From: UBA2185 sp964564625
GTDB lineage: Bacteria; Desulfobacterota; Syntrophia; Syntrophales; UBA2185
DNA length: 64,000 nt
NCBI GenBank assembly: GCA_964564625.1
Contig: CAZMBE010000012.1
Span: forward strand, 1-64,000
Direction of reading: 5' to 3'
The notes beneath the pieces are model-generated. The model searched no databases, was not told the origin of the DNA, and saw nothing but the letters and a program-made list of their open reading frames with translations. Positions 16,400 to 25,618 of this stretch are shown piece after piece (the stretch's first letter is position 1; each line of letters begins with the position of its first letter). A program made the translations under genes and the position numbers.

Positions 16400-18619
16400 T
16401 TATAGTGTTGGATTCGAGGGAAGTTTCAGTTTCTGGTTCACGTAGAGTACATCATGACGTTTGATTTTATTAAGCCTTCTCACTTCACTGACACTTATCT
16501 TACATCTCTGGGCAATTTTATCGAGGCTGTCTCCTTTTCTTACTTTGTATATATATGTTTTCACAGATTTCGCAACCACCGACTTTTTTTCTTTATCTTT
16601 ACTATTTCCTGTCTCTGGTATTTTTAACTTTCGGCCTACATAGAGTACATCTCTCAACTCCATGTCATTCAGCTTCAGGAGAGTGTTAATCGTCGTGTTA
16701 TGCTTTTTTGCTATTGTATCCAGGCTGTCACCCCTTTTTACCTTATATACAGCCACTGGGCGCACACCTTTCACAGATGAAGATTCCACGCGAGTACTCA
16801 CAGCCTCAGTTTCTGTATCCCTCCTCTTTATCCTCGTAATGTCTTTTTCCCGTTCGGATACTCTCACCAGACGACCGACGTAGAGAGGTTTTTCCGGTTT
16901 TATGTTGTTCAGTTTTAGAAGATTGCTTAATGTCGTGTTGTGTTTTTTTGCTATTTTATCTAAACTGTCACCTTTCCTCACCTTATAATGAGTTACTGCC
17001 ATTGCAGGTTTCGGCGATGATGATTCCACGCGGACAGGTGGTGTCGTGTCCTTCTCATCTTTCTTTTTTCCACCGACGATAACATCAGGCGTTGACATTT
17101 TTGATGCAGTCTCGACAAGATCACGAGGTGGTTGAACATCCATATCTTTCTTTTCACCGGTAATGTCTTTCTTAGCCGCCGGCACTTGTAATATACGCCC
17201 TTCTAAGAGAGTATCGTCAAGTTGCATGTCGTTGAGTTTCAGTAGTGTACCAATTTTTGTATTGTGCTTTGACGCAATGATTTCCAGAGTGTCGCCTTTT
17301 CTCACTAAATACACGGTGGTTTCTGGTTTTGTTGTATCTGCGTCAACCGTCTGAACCTTCGCCTCCTGCGGCAGTGACTGCCCGGCAGCGAGAGCCTCTT
17401 CACTATGCGGGCGCGGGTCTTTATCAGGTAATATATTTTTATCTTCTCTCTTTGTTAACAGAACCTTTGGTGCCCTTGAAGGCCGTAAAGGCTTCAGCGG
17501 CAGAAATTCAGTTATTGAACTTGCCAATGCCTTCGCGATGTCAGTTTGAAAGCGGCTGTTTCGCAACATTTTTTCTTCTCTTGGATTCGAAATATAGGCC
17601 GTTTCCACGAGCAGCGACGGAATTTCCGGAAGTTTCAGCACGATGAAAGGTGCTTCCTGTACACTTTTAAATTTTACATGGTTGACTCTATCAAGATGTT
17701 TGAGGACGGTACTGCCAAAGATTTTTGATGAGTTGATTGTGTTGGTTTGAAACATATTCAGGATTATCGGATCCAGCTCATAGCTGCTTTCGCCATTGGG
17801 AGATCCTCCGATGATATCGGCCAAATTTTCATTCCGTGCCAAAATCTTTGCTGCTTCACTGCTGGCTCCTCTGAGTGATAAACAATACACAGAGCTCCCA
17901 CTCGCACCTCTCCGTCTGAATGCATCCGCATGGATACTGATAAACAGATCGGCCCCGTATTCTCGCGCAATTGTCATTCTCTTCTTGAATGGTACATAAT
18001 AATCCCCATTTCTGGTAAGAAAGGCGCGGTAACCTTTTTTCTTGTTTAAAATATTTTTTAATTTCCTTCCGATATCGAGGACAACCTTTTTCTCTTGTGT
18101 TCCCCGTTTCCCTATTGCACCTGGGTCTTCACCGCCGTGTCCGGGGTCAATGATAATGATCTTTTCCTTTCCCAGAACCTTGACCTGCTCCCTCTCCTGC
18201 CCTTCCCGTTTTTCTACATCCGGGAACTGAATATCAATTACTATACGATAGGGCTTATCCTGAATTCTCCCTATGTGAAAGACTTTCGTTTCAACGTTTT
18301 CAGCAATCGACAACTCAACTCTCACCGTGCTGTTTGGCAAGGGAATGACCACTATTTTTTCAATACCGGGTTTTGTTAAAATGATATCTGGCGGTAAGTC
18401 TTCTGAGGTTTCCGTATCTTTAAAATCGATGAGCAATTTATTTTCGGCTTTCTCCACCCTGTAAGGGACATCATCGCTCGCATCTATAACGACTCTCGTA
18501 TGATCAGGAGCAGTCCAATGTCTGATATTAAAGATTTTGTTGAGTGCAAAGGCATGACTAGGAGAAAAGAGCAATAGTACCAGCACCGACCAAATGCAAT
18601 ATTTTTGTATCCTCGCCAT
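16400..18619 (-). CDS. N-acetylmuramoyl-L-alanine amidase with AMIN and four LysM domains
   Basis: The 739-residue protein has a signal peptide (to SHAFA). An AMIN domain spans about 30-135 and a zinc amidase_3 catalytic domain about 150-375 (IIIDPGHGGEDPGA, FISIHADAF, LVETAYISN). Four LysM repeats follow, each starting near YxVRKGDSLDKIA, separated by charged Ser/Lys-rich linkers. It cleaves the lactyl-peptide bond of peptidoglycan, usually at the septum. The AMIN domain targets the division site and LysM binds glycan. Four LysM copies are more than Escherichia coli AmiC has (none). Divergently arranged from metF. Confidence 0.92.
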   Translation of the reverse strand: MARIQKYCIWSVLVLLLFSPSHAFALNKIFNIRHWTAPDHTRVVIDASDDVPYRVEKAENKLLIDFKDTETSEDLPPDIILTKPGIEKIVVIPLPNSTVRVELSIAENVETKVFHIGRIQDKPYRIVIDIQFPDVEKREGQEREQVKVLGKEKIIIIDPGHGGEDPGAIGKRGTQEKKVVLDIGRKLKNILNKKKGYRAFLTRNGDYYVPFKKRMTIAREYGADLFISIHADAFRRRGASGSSVYCLSLRGASSEAAKILARNENLADIIGGSPNGESSYELDPIILNMFQTNTINSSKIFGSTVLKHLDRVNHVKFKSVQEAPFIVLKLPEIPSLLVETAYISNPREEKMLRNSRFQTDIAKALASSITEFLPLKPLRPSRAPKVLLTKREDKNILPDKDPRPHSEEALAAGQSLPQEAKVQTVDADTTKPETTVYLVRKGDTLEIIASKHNTKIGTLLKLNDMQLDDTLLEGRILQVPAAKKDITGEKKDMDVQPPRDLVETASKMSTPDVIVGGKKKDEKDTTPPVRVESSSPKPAMAVTHYKVRKGDSLDKIAKKHNTTLSNLLKLNNIKPEKPLYVGRLVRVSEREKDITRIKRRDTETEAVSTRVESSSVKGVRPVAVYKVKRGDSLDTIAKKHNTTINTLLKLNDMELRDVLYVGRKLKIPETGNSKDKEKKSVVAKSVKTYIYKVRKGDSLDKIAQRCKISVSEVRRLNKIKRHDVLYVNQKLKLPSNPTL

Positions 18620-18750
18620 ATTTCATCTTCCAAAATTCTCGCAAATCTACCAGATTTATATCATGATTTCAACAAGGATAGTGAAAATATATTGACAATC
18701 TCCTTTCATGATGACAATTTACCACAGTAATCACGTTCAGGTTTCAGATA

Positions 18751-19620
18751 ATGAGAATCAAAGACATCTTCGCACAAAAAAAATTTTCCCTCTCTTTTGA
18801 AGTTTTTCCTCCCAAGAGAGAAGGCAATCTTGAGAACTTGTATACTACAATAAAAGAATTGGGGGAGGCAAAGCCAGATTTCATTTCAGTAACATATGGA
18901 GCGGGAGGAAGTACAAGGGAGAAGACAATAGAAATTTCTTCCACCGTCAGAAATGAATTTCACATGGAGGTCCTCGCACATTTAACCTGCGTACAGTCCA
19001 CAAAGCATGATATTGCATGTATTTTAGACGCACTAAAAGATCATAATGTTGAAAACATCCTCGCCCTGAGAGGAGATCCTCCTGAGGGAACAAATAAATT
19101 CACGAAGATAGCAGGTGGATTTGGATATGCGAATGAACTTGTTGAATTTATCAGAGCGCATAATGATTTTTCGATAGGTGTTGCCGGGTATCCCGAAAAA
19201 CACAGTGAAGCCCCCAGCCATCATGCAGATATGGTGAATCTAAAGCGCAAGGTAGATGCGGGTGCTGATTTTATTATCACACAAATGTTCTTTATGAATG
19301 ACTGTTTCTATAATTTCCGTGATCGTGCAGAAGCTTTAAAAATTTCTGTCCCGATCATACCTGGAATCTTTCCAATTTTAAACCACAACCAATTTACACG
19401 CATTGTATCTCTTTCCGGTGCCCAAATACCGAACAAACTCGCAGAAAAGATAGAAAAAAACAAAGAGAATCCGGAAGAAATAGAAAAATATGGAATTGAA
19501 TATGCGATCAACCAGGTTGAAAATCTGATAAAAAATGAAATCGCCGGTTTGCACTTTTACTGCATGAACAGAAGCCAGCCGGTCAAGAAAATCCTTGGTG
19601 AACTCTCTCTTCACAGGTGA
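18751..19620 (+). CDS. metF: 5,10-methylenetetrahydrofolate reductase
   Basis: This 289-residue MetF family (beta-alpha)8 flavoprotein is recognised by FSLSFEVFPPKREGN, ISVTYGAGGST, HLTCVQSTKHDI and NILALRGDPPEG. It reduces methylene-THF to methyl-THF for methionine synthesis or, in anaerobes with a Wood-Ljungdahl methyl branch, for one-carbon flux. Size is normal. No MetV partner is adjacent. It is a stand-alone gene between the divergent amidase and a tRNA gene. Confidence 0.95.
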   Translation: MRIKDIFAQKKFSLSFEVFPPKREGNLENLYTTIKELGEAKPDFISVTYGAGGSTREKTIEISSTVRNEFHMEVLAHLTCVQSTKHDIACILDALKDHNVENILALRGDPPEGTNKFTKIAGGFGYANELVEFIRAHNDFSIGVAGYPEKHSEAPSHHADMVNLKRKVDAGADFIITQMFFMNDCFYNFRDRAEALKISVPIIPGIFPILNHNQFTRIVSLSGAQIPNKLAEKIEKNKENPEEIEKYGIEYAINQVENLIKNEIAGLHFYCMNRSQPVKKILGELSLHR

Positions 19621-19741
19621 AAGTTGTATCTTCATGCGGAAAATATATTGAGTATTTGTGTGATACAGTGTATCTAGCACGCCCTGATGAACACCGCTTC
19701 GTTTCAGAAAAATTTAAAAAGCCGAGAAACTCACATAAAGC

Positions 19742-19818
19742 GGGCGATTAGCTCAGGTGGATAGAGCGCTGGTCTCCGGAACCAGAGGCCCCGCGTTCGA
19801 GTCGCGGATCGCCCGCCA
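19742..19818 (+). tRNA. tRNA-Arg (anticodon CCG)
   Basis: A full cloverleaf: acceptor GGGCGAT/ATCGCCC, D stem GCTC/GAGC, anticodon stem CTGGT/ACCAG with loop CTCCGGA (anticodon CCG, 19776-19778), T stem CCGCG/CGCGG with loop TTCGAGT, and an encoded CCA end (19816-19818). It reads CGG arginine codons. Confidence 0.97.
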
Positions 19819-19955
19819 AGTACAATCAAGTCTATATGTGCAAAAGATCCATATGATAGTATGATATATCCAAACTGCTATTCCCTATGTAAAAAATCTT
19901 GATTTTGTAAAAAGTATATTATACAAGACGGCCTCATCTAAAATTTACTACTGGA

Positions 19956-19999
19956 CTCCTTGTTCGAACTTACGTTTCGGACTTTAGAGCCATAAGGAG
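19956..19999 (+). promoter_or_regulatory. Candidate autoregulatory leader of rpsF sequestering the ribosome site
   Basis: CTCCTT (19956-19961) can pair with AAGGAG (19994-19999), the rpsF Shine-Dalgarno. Stacked inside is a 7-pair hairpin GTTCGAA/TTCGGAC (19962-19968, 19976-19982). An 11-base bulge containing GCC remains on the 3' side. Ribosomal protein S6:S18 leaders regulate rpsF operons in many bacteria through a structured motif with a conserved CCG bulge. This structure has a comparable position, but I cannot confirm the motif. Confidence 0.45.
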
Positions 20000-20005
20000 G
20001 AAAAA

Positions 20006-20446
20006 TTGAAAAGATACGAAACCCTGTTCATTATCCAAGTTGACCTGCCCGACGACGAACTTACCAGCCTCATTGAACGATACGGAGCAATTATTACAGC
20101 CTATAAAGGCACTATCGTGAAAATAGAGAAATGGGGCAAAAGAAAATTAGCCTACGAAATCAAAAAGCACAAAACCGGGTATTATGTCATGATTGATTAT
20201 GCGGGTAAAAGCGCTATAATCAACGAACTGGAAAGAAATTTCAAAATAGATGATAAAATTTTGAAATTCATGACGATAATGAAGGATGACAATGTTGATC
20301 TGGCAAAGATAGAAAAGGAAAAACAGGAAGAAATTGAGGAAAAGGCGCAACGTACAGCACCGAAAGCGGAAAGCAAAATCATTCCTGCAGAAACCTTGGA
20401 AGTGGATGCAGGAAAAGATTCCTCATCAGCACCTTCGCAAGAATAA
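20006..20446 (+). CDS. rpsF: 30S ribosomal protein S6
   Basis: This 146-residue S6 family protein is recognised by YETLFIIQVDLPDDEL, IEKWGKRKLAYEIKKHKTGYYVMIDY and the final FKIDDKILKFMTI. The core is about 100 residues and a charged Glu/Lys-rich tail of about 40 residues makes it longer than many S6 proteins. It starts at TTG after AAGGAGG. First gene of rpsF-rpsR-DUF2232-rplI. Confidence 0.95.
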   Translation: MKRYETLFIIQVDLPDDELTSLIERYGAIITAYKGTIVKIEKWGKRKLAYEIKKHKTGYYVMIDYAGKSAIINELERNFKIDDKILKFMTIMKDDNVDLAKIEKEKQEEIEEKAQRTAPKAESKIIPAETLEVDAGKDSSSAPSQE

Positions 20447-20474
20447 GTACAAGGAAGGGGGAAAGATATAAGAG

Positions 20475-20753
20475 ATGACAATATCAACACGAGATGCAAG
20501 ACCACAAAGACCCGATACCAGACCGCAAAAGAAATTTTACCATAAAAGAAAATTCTGCCGATTTTGTACAGATTCAGATATTAAAATTGAATATAAAGAA
20601 CCTCAGATTTTAAAAGATTACGTAACCGATCGGGGAAAGATTATACCCAGAAGAATTACTGGGAATTGTGCAAAACATCAAAGAGAAGTTACCGTGGCGA
20701 TTAAACGGGCAAGGACCATTGCCCTGCTGCCTTTTGTGGTATCTGAATGGTAA
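20475..20753 (+). CDS. rpsR: 30S ribosomal protein S18
   Basis: This 92-residue S18 has RKFCRFCTDSDIKIEYKEPQILKDYVTDRGKIIPRRITGNCAKHQREVTVAIKR-type core features (shown here as one family signature in shortened form: KFCRFC, GKIIPRRITG, AIKRART). The paired cysteines of the zinc-binding version are partly retained. It partners S6 on the 30S platform and sits 28 bases after rpsF. Confidence 0.95.
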   Translation: MTISTRDARPQRPDTRPQKKFYHKRKFCRFCTDSDIKIEYKEPQILKDYVTDRGKIIPRRITGNCAKHQREVTVAIKRARTIALLPFVVSEW

Positions 20754-20803
20754 AAAGAATTTCTAACACGGTTTTCTTTTGTCCTAAATGACGGATTTAG
20801 AAT

Positions 20804-21772
20804 TTGAAAGAAGAAAGGGGCTCATTCTTAAATAAAGATTTTTTCGCGGGCATAATCTTATCCTCCTTGACTTTTCTCGCTGCAATGCTCATTCCCTTAG
20901 GGGGAGCCGTTTTCTTCATCTTGACACCGTTGCCAATTCTTTATTACAATTCCATGCTAGGTAGAATGCAAGGATGGGGCGTCTTTATCATATCGTTCTC
21001 ACTGGTCGCCTTGGTGCTTACATTTCTCGGTTCAATAACAAGCATCCCGGTCCTTTTGATATCCGGATTTATAGGAATACTACTTTCGGAAATTTTACGT
21101 AGAAATTATTCTATCGAAAAAACTGTCCTTTATCCTGTGACGGTTCTTATAACACTGTGGTTACTATTTATTGTTTCATTAAGCTTTATCACAGGAATAC
21201 AACCGTGGCATTTAATTGAGGATTATATAGGAAAAAATATTCAGGAAAGCATTAATTTCTACACTCAGCTGGATATTCCTTCGGAACAGATAGCCCCGAT
21301 TAAGGATAACGTCAAACAGATTACTGTTTTTTTTACAAACATATTTCCTGCTCTATTCCTTGTAAGTGTATCATTTACAGTGTGGATAAATACACTGGCC
21401 GCGAGGGAGATTTTTCTCAAAAACGGTATTGCATATCCTGATTTTGGTAATCTTTCATGTTGGAAGGCACCGGAGAGGCTCATATGGCTTCTTATAACCG
21501 GTGGAGTGATGCTCATAATCCCCATTGAATGGACAAAGTTTCTTGGGCTGAATATCCTGATCGTATGCTTGTTTATCTATCTGCTCCATGGTCTTTCCAT
21601 TATAAGTTTTATATTCAGAACAAAAAACGTTCACAGACTTTTCAGGATCCCATGTTATTTTCTTATTTTTGCTCATCAATATATCATCCTGGTCGTAATT
21701 GCCGCCGGCATTGTTGATCTATGGATAGACTTCCGAAAGTTTGTGAAACCGATACCGAATGCGAATATATAA
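20804..21772 (+). CDS. DUF2232 (YybS-like) polytopic membrane protein
   Basis: This 322-residue hydrophobic protein has about eight membrane segments. Length, topology and its place between rpsR and rplI identify it as the DUF2232/YybS family, which keeps this position in many deltaproteobacteria and Firmicutes. Its function is unknown. It starts at TTG after a GAAAG-rich stretch. Resemblance to the S-component/ECF fold has been proposed for related families, but nothing here proves a substrate. Confidence 0.8.
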   Translation: MKEERGSFLNKDFFAGIILSSLTFLAAMLIPLGGAVFFILTPLPILYYNSMLGRMQGWGVFIISFSLVALVLTFLGSITSIPVLLISGFIGILLSEILRRNYSIEKTVLYPVTVLITLWLLFIVSLSFITGIQPWHLIEDYIGKNIQESINFYTQLDIPSEQIAPIKDNVKQITVFFTNIFPALFLVSVSFTVWINTLAAREIFLKNGIAYPDFGNLSCWKAPERLIWLLITGGVMLIIPIEWTKFLGLNILIVCLFIYLLHGLSIISFIFRTKNVHRLFRIPCYFLIFAHQYIILVVIAAGIVDLWIDFRKFVKPIPNANI

Positions 21773-21812
21773 AAAAACAATTATTAAAACCAGATTACTA
21801 TAAGGAGTAAGT

Positions 21813-22259
21813 ATGAAGATTATATTGAAAGAAAATGTTGATTCTCTTGGAAAAGCAGGAGAAATGATTAAAGTTGCCGACGGCTATGCAAGGAACTATT
21901 TGATCCCCAAGGGGCTTGCGGTAGAGGCAAGCAGTCGATCCATGAAGGCGTTGGAACACGAAAAAAGCCGCATCATGAAGAAAAACGAATCTGATCGGAA
22001 AAAAGCCGAAGCTATGGTTGAGAAACTACAAGGAGTAACCTGCACTATTTCCAGACGTGTCGGAGAACAGGACAAGTTATTTGGTTCCGTCACTACGAAA
22101 GATATTGAGCAGTCGCTCATTGAGCAGGGAATGGAGATTGATAGAAAAATGATAATCCTTGAAGAGCCGATTAAATCTCTCGGCGAATTTCCTGTCAAGA
22201 TTAAATTTCAGCCTGGTATTACAACCGAGATAACAATAACGGTTGTTGGTGAATCCTAG
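21813..22259 (+). CDS. rplI: 50S ribosomal protein L9
   Basis: A 148-residue L9 with the N-terminal signature MKIILKENVDSLGKAGEMIKVADGYARNYLIPKGLA, summarised by VDSLGKAGEMIKVADG and ARNYLIPKGLA, then a long connecting helix and a C-terminal RNA-binding domain. It has a strong AAGGAG site and normal length, and is followed after eight bases by dnaB. Confidence 0.97.
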   Translation: MKIILKENVDSLGKAGEMIKVADGYARNYLIPKGLAVEASSRSMKALEHEKSRIMKKNESDRKKAEAMVEKLQGVTCTISRRVGEQDKLFGSVTTKDIEQSLIEQGMEIDRKMIILEEPIKSLGEFPVKIKFQPGITTEITITVVGES

Positions 22260-22267
22260 AATACTAC

Positions 22268-23626
22268 ATGAAAAACATGGATATTTCATTACATAAAGTT
22301 CCTCCCCAGAATCTCGAAGCTGAGCAGTCCGTGATAGGGGGAATTATGCTCGATAACCAGGCCCTCAACAGCGCGCTGGAAATACTCAACGTCGATGACT
22401 TTTACAGTGAAGCGCACCGTAAAATATTCGCTGCGATTATCGAACTTTATGATAGAAGTGAACCGTGTGACCTTATCACGCTCAGCAATATCTTAAAAAA
22501 CAAGACCCAACTCGATCAAGCCGGCGGGGTATCTTACCTGTCTTCTCTCTCCGACAGCGTACCGTCAGCCGCGAATATATCGCATTACGCAAAAATCGTG
22601 AAGGAAAAGTCCATTCTTCGCAAGCTTATCGGTACAGCCACTGAAATTTTGCACAAGAGCTATACCTCATCGACTGATATCGATACTGTCCTTGATGAGG
22701 CGGAACACGCCATATTTGAAATATCCGAAAATAAGATACGGCCAGCGTTCAGTCCTTTCAAAGATTTGATCAAAGACAGCGTCAGAACAATTGAAAAACT
22801 GTACGAGAGAAAAGAACTTGTTACGGGTGTTCCCACAGGGTTTGAAAAGATTGACGACATCACTTCTGGCCTGCAAAAGTCAGATTTAATAATCATCGCA
22901 GGCCGGCCAAGTATGGGGAAAACGGCATTTGCCCTGAATATAGCCCAATACGCAGCGCTTGAAGCGGGGATTCCAGTGGCAATATTTTCACTTGAAATGT
23001 CTAAAGAACAACTCGCCTTGCGTATGCTTTCCTCAGAGGCAAGGGTAGATTCCCAGAGGATTCGCAGGGGCTTTCTGGGAGAAGCTGATTGGCCGAAATT
23101 GATTACAGCAGCTGGAAGACTTTCCGAAGCATTGATATTTATCGACGATACGCCGGCAATTAGCGCACTGGAGATGAAGGCGAAGGCACGACGATTAAAA
23201 TCCGAGGTGGACCTCGGCTTGATTATCCTTGATTATCTGCAACTTATGAGAAGCGGCGGCCATAAGGAGTCGAGAGAACAGGAAATATCGGAAATCAGCC
23301 GCTCCCTGAAAACACTCGCAAAGGAACTAAATGTTCCTGTAATAGCACTTTCCCAGTTGAACCGGAAGGTGGAGGACAGGACTAACAAACGTCCCCAAAT
23401 GGCAGATTTGAGGGATTCCGGGGCGATTGAACAGGATGCAGATCTCATAGCATTCATATACAGGGATGATGTCTACGACAAGTCAGAAGAAAATCCCGAG
23501 AAAGGCATGGCCGAGATTATTGTCGGCAAACAGAGAAACGGCCCAACCGGTATGGTTAAACTGGCTTTTCAGGATAAATTCGCGCGTTTTGAAAACCTGG
23601 CCCGAGGGATTGATATGGATGGGTAG
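22268..23626 (+). CDS. dnaB: Replicative DNA helicase DnaB
   Basis: This 452-residue helicase has an N-terminal DnaB domain (PPQNLEAEQSVIGGIMLD) at about 8-110 and a RecA-like ATPase with Walker A GRPSMGKTAFALN (about 217). FSLEMSKEQL, LIILDYLQLM (Walker B) and VIALSQLNRKVEDR follow. It unwinds DNA at the replication fork. There is no intein. It follows rplI closely, a common gene order, and converges with rpoH. Confidence 0.97.
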   Translation: MKNMDISLHKVPPQNLEAEQSVIGGIMLDNQALNSALEILNVDDFYSEAHRKIFAAIIELYDRSEPCDLITLSNILKNKTQLDQAGGVSYLSSLSDSVPSAANISHYAKIVKEKSILRKLIGTATEILHKSYTSSTDIDTVLDEAEHAIFEISENKIRPAFSPFKDLIKDSVRTIEKLYERKELVTGVPTGFEKIDDITSGLQKSDLIIIAGRPSMGKTAFALNIAQYAALEAGIPVAIFSLEMSKEQLALRMLSSEARVDSQRIRRGFLGEADWPKLITAAGRLSEALIFIDDTPAISALEMKAKARRLKSEVDLGLIILDYLQLMRSGGHKESREQEISEISRSLKTLAKELNVPVIALSQLNRKVEDRTNKRPQMADLRDSGAIEQDADLIAFIYRDDVYDKSEENPEKGMAEIIVGKQRNGPTGMVKLAFQDKFARFENLARGIDMDG

Positions 23627-23637
23627 CTACATCAAAG

Positions 23638-24513
23638 TTACGCCTCTATCAATGCCTGCTCTTTTGTGAAATAGGGAATAGCCAGTCTCAGTTTTTTGAG
23701 TGCCTGCTTCTCGATCTGTCTTGCCCTTTCTCTTGTAATGTTATATTTATTTCCAATTTCCTGAAGGGTTATGGGGTTGTCCGTCATAATGCGATGTTTG
23801 ACGATATAACTTTCCCGTTCATTGAGATTAATCAAGGCACCCGCAATGTTCCTTTTCACCAGATCCATTTCTTCTTTTTTAATAAGAGCCATTTCTTGAT
23901 CCTCGCCCTTGTAAGTGAGATAGTCGATATGCGATGTCTCACCCTCATCACTGATGTACGCATCAAGCGAAAGATCGCGATGACTGAGCCTTAGGTCCAT
24001 TTCCTCAATCTCATGTTCTTTAACACCCAGAGATTCCGCTATTTCCCCGAATTCAGGGTTTTTCTGCGAAAGGGTTTCGAGTTTTTTCTTTGCCTGACTC
24101 AGCTTGAAAAAAAGTTTTCTTTGCGCCTGGGTGGTCCCTATTTTTACGAGACTCCATGTCTTGATGATGTAATTCTGTATATATGCCCTGATCCACCACA
24201 CGGCATAGGATATTATTCTGTAGCCCTTATAGGGATCAAACTTTTTGACAGCATGCATGAGGCCGATATTGCCCTCCTGGATCAGATCCGAAAGCTTCAC
24301 CCCGTAATTCCTATACTCATGGGCAATCTTGACCACAAATCTAAGATTCGAGACAACCAGCCTCTCCGCTGCCTCCACATCGTTATACTTCTTGAACCTT
24401 ACGGCCAATTTGAATTCTTCCTCAGCGCTCAGCACGGGGAATCGATTAATCTCCGATATGTAAATGTCAAGAGTACTGGTGATTAACGGCAGTTCCACCC
24501 AATATTCCTCCAC
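23638..24513 (-). CDS. rpoH: RNA polymerase sigma-32-like factor
   Basis: The 291-residue group 3/RpoH-type sigma factor has region 1.2/2 with AAERLVVSNLRFVVKIAHEYRN, DLIQEGNIGLMHAVKKFDP and YAVWWIRAYIQNYII, and region 4 with NPITLQEIGNKYNITRERARQIEKQALKKLR. The region-2 and RpoH-box neighbourhood (KLFFKLSQAKKKLE) supports heat-shock sigma over the primary sigma. It likely directs chaperone genes such as clpB and htpX, which lie 1-4 kb away. GTG/ATG alternatives at the 5' end do not change the call. Confidence 0.88.
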   Translation of the reverse strand: MEEYWVELPLITSTLDIYISEINRFPVLSAEEEFKLAVRFKKYNDVEAAERLVVSNLRFVVKIAHEYRNYGVKLSDLIQEGNIGLMHAVKKFDPYKGYRIISYAVWWIRAYIQNYIIKTWSLVKIGTTQAQRKLFFKLSQAKKKLETLSQKNPEFGEIAESLGVKEHEIEEMDLRLSHRDLSLDAYISDEGETSHIDYLTYKGEDQEMALIKKEEMDLVKRNIAGALINLNERESYIVKHRIMTDNPITLQEIGNKYNITRERARQIEKQALKKLRLAIPYFTKEQALIEA

Positions 24514-24623
24514 TTTTCATCTATCTTTTACCGATTGAAATTACTATACTATTAAATATCATGACATAGTCAAGAGTATTTTATCATGAAGACATCAAGT
24601 CACGATATTCATTGTACCGTGCC

Positions 24624-24652
24624 TTGACATACCCCTTATCTATTGTTAATTT
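24624..24652 (+). promoter_or_regulatory. Possible sigma-70 promoter of the diadenylate cyclase gene
   Basis: TTGACA (24624-24629) is followed after 17 bases by TAATTT (24647-24652). The -35 is perfect and the -10 weak. It lies about 85 bases before ATG 24737 in an intergenic region shared with rpoH, whose own leftward promoter may be near a TTGACT on the other strand. Confidence 0.35.
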
Positions 24653-24736
24653 AACACATAATTTCATGGTTGATTGAAGCTGTCTCGCATCAATCAGTAT
24701 ATAAAAGCCGAAAAACTGACAATCGGGAGAAGACAC

Positions 24737-25606
24737 ATGAAGGACATTAACAAGATTATTCTTGATCATGCCTGTCGCATTGCGAAAGAACTTAAGGTAA
24801 AGGCTCTCATGCTCTATGCGGACTCTGCGTCTGAGTTGCCAATTGCCGAAGATGAAAAACCGTGTTTCAATCTTGTCCTGGTTACCAAGGGTGAAGAAGA
24901 GCTGCCGGAAGAATTGAAGACATTAGGAACCGTCATCAATGTTCCCGACGTTAACCTTTCGCGGGTCGGACAGATAAAGATAGCCATCACCAAAGGTATC
25001 GCCACAGGTCTTTTCAAGAGGGGGGACAAGCTCGTCTGCATCAGCGGGCTTCCCAAACTTGGATATGTGGACAGCATCTTGGTGATCGATGTAGGCAAGG
25101 AATTCGAGATCTTAACATCGCAGAGTATCACAGACATAACACAGGGGGTGCATCCGGAAGTATTCAGTGAAGCGCTTAATATTATCCTCGAACTCGCAGC
25201 TCAGGGCAGAGAAGGAAGAAAAGTCGGAACCATTTTCATTCTGGGGGATCATGAAAAGGTGCTTCAGCTCTCCCGGCAGATGGTCATCAATCCTTTCCTG
25301 GGATATAGCGAAGAGGAAAGGAATATTCTTAATCCTGATTTACTGGAAACAATAAAAGAGTTTTCGGCAATCGACGGCGCGTTCATCATCAAAGACAATG
25401 GCGCAATCGTAACCGCGGGAAGACACCTCAATGCAGCCACAGAAAGCAAGGATTTTCCGCAGGGATTGGGGAGCAGACATATCGCTGCTGCAGGGATTAC
25501 GGATGTTACACATGCCGTTGCAATAGTCCTTTCCGAATCTACCGGAAACGTCAGTGTTTTCAAAAATGGGAAGCTCTTTGTGAGCATTTTGAAGCCAATA
25601 CCATAA
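24737..25606 (+). CDS. DacZ-like diadenylate cyclase (c-di-AMP synthase)
   Basis: The protein is 289 residues from ATG 24737, chosen for the GGGAGA site six bases upstream; a TTG 63 bases earlier lacks one. The N-terminal half resembles the alpha/beta C-terminal domain of pyruvate kinase. The C-terminal 120 residues form a DAC domain: DGAFIIKDNGAIV, the catalytic DGA motif, and GSRHIAAAGIT, where the usual RHR is RHI. This two-domain order is that of DacZ, the diadenylate cyclase known from archaea. It would make c-di-AMP, a second messenger for potassium and osmotic balance. Whether the RHI variant is active is uncertain. It is followed 12 bases later by clpB. Confidence 0.8.
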   Translation: MKDINKIILDHACRIAKELKVKALMLYADSASELPIAEDEKPCFNLVLVTKGEEELPEELKTLGTVINVPDVNLSRVGQIKIAITKGIATGLFKRGDKLVCISGLPKLGYVDSILVIDVGKEFEILTSQSITDITQGVHPEVFSEALNIILELAAQGREGRKVGTIFILGDHEKVLQLSRQMVINPFLGYSEEERNILNPDLLETIKEFSAIDGAFIIKDNGAIVTAGRHLNAATESKDFPQGLGSRHIAAAGITDVTHAVAIVLSESTGNVSVFKNGKLFVSILKPIP

Positions 25607-25618
25607 TCAGGAGAAACT

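Noticed and set aside
16400..17400. DNA tandem repeats in the amidase gene
   Set aside because: They are the four LysM domains, a protein-level repeat, not a separate genetic element.
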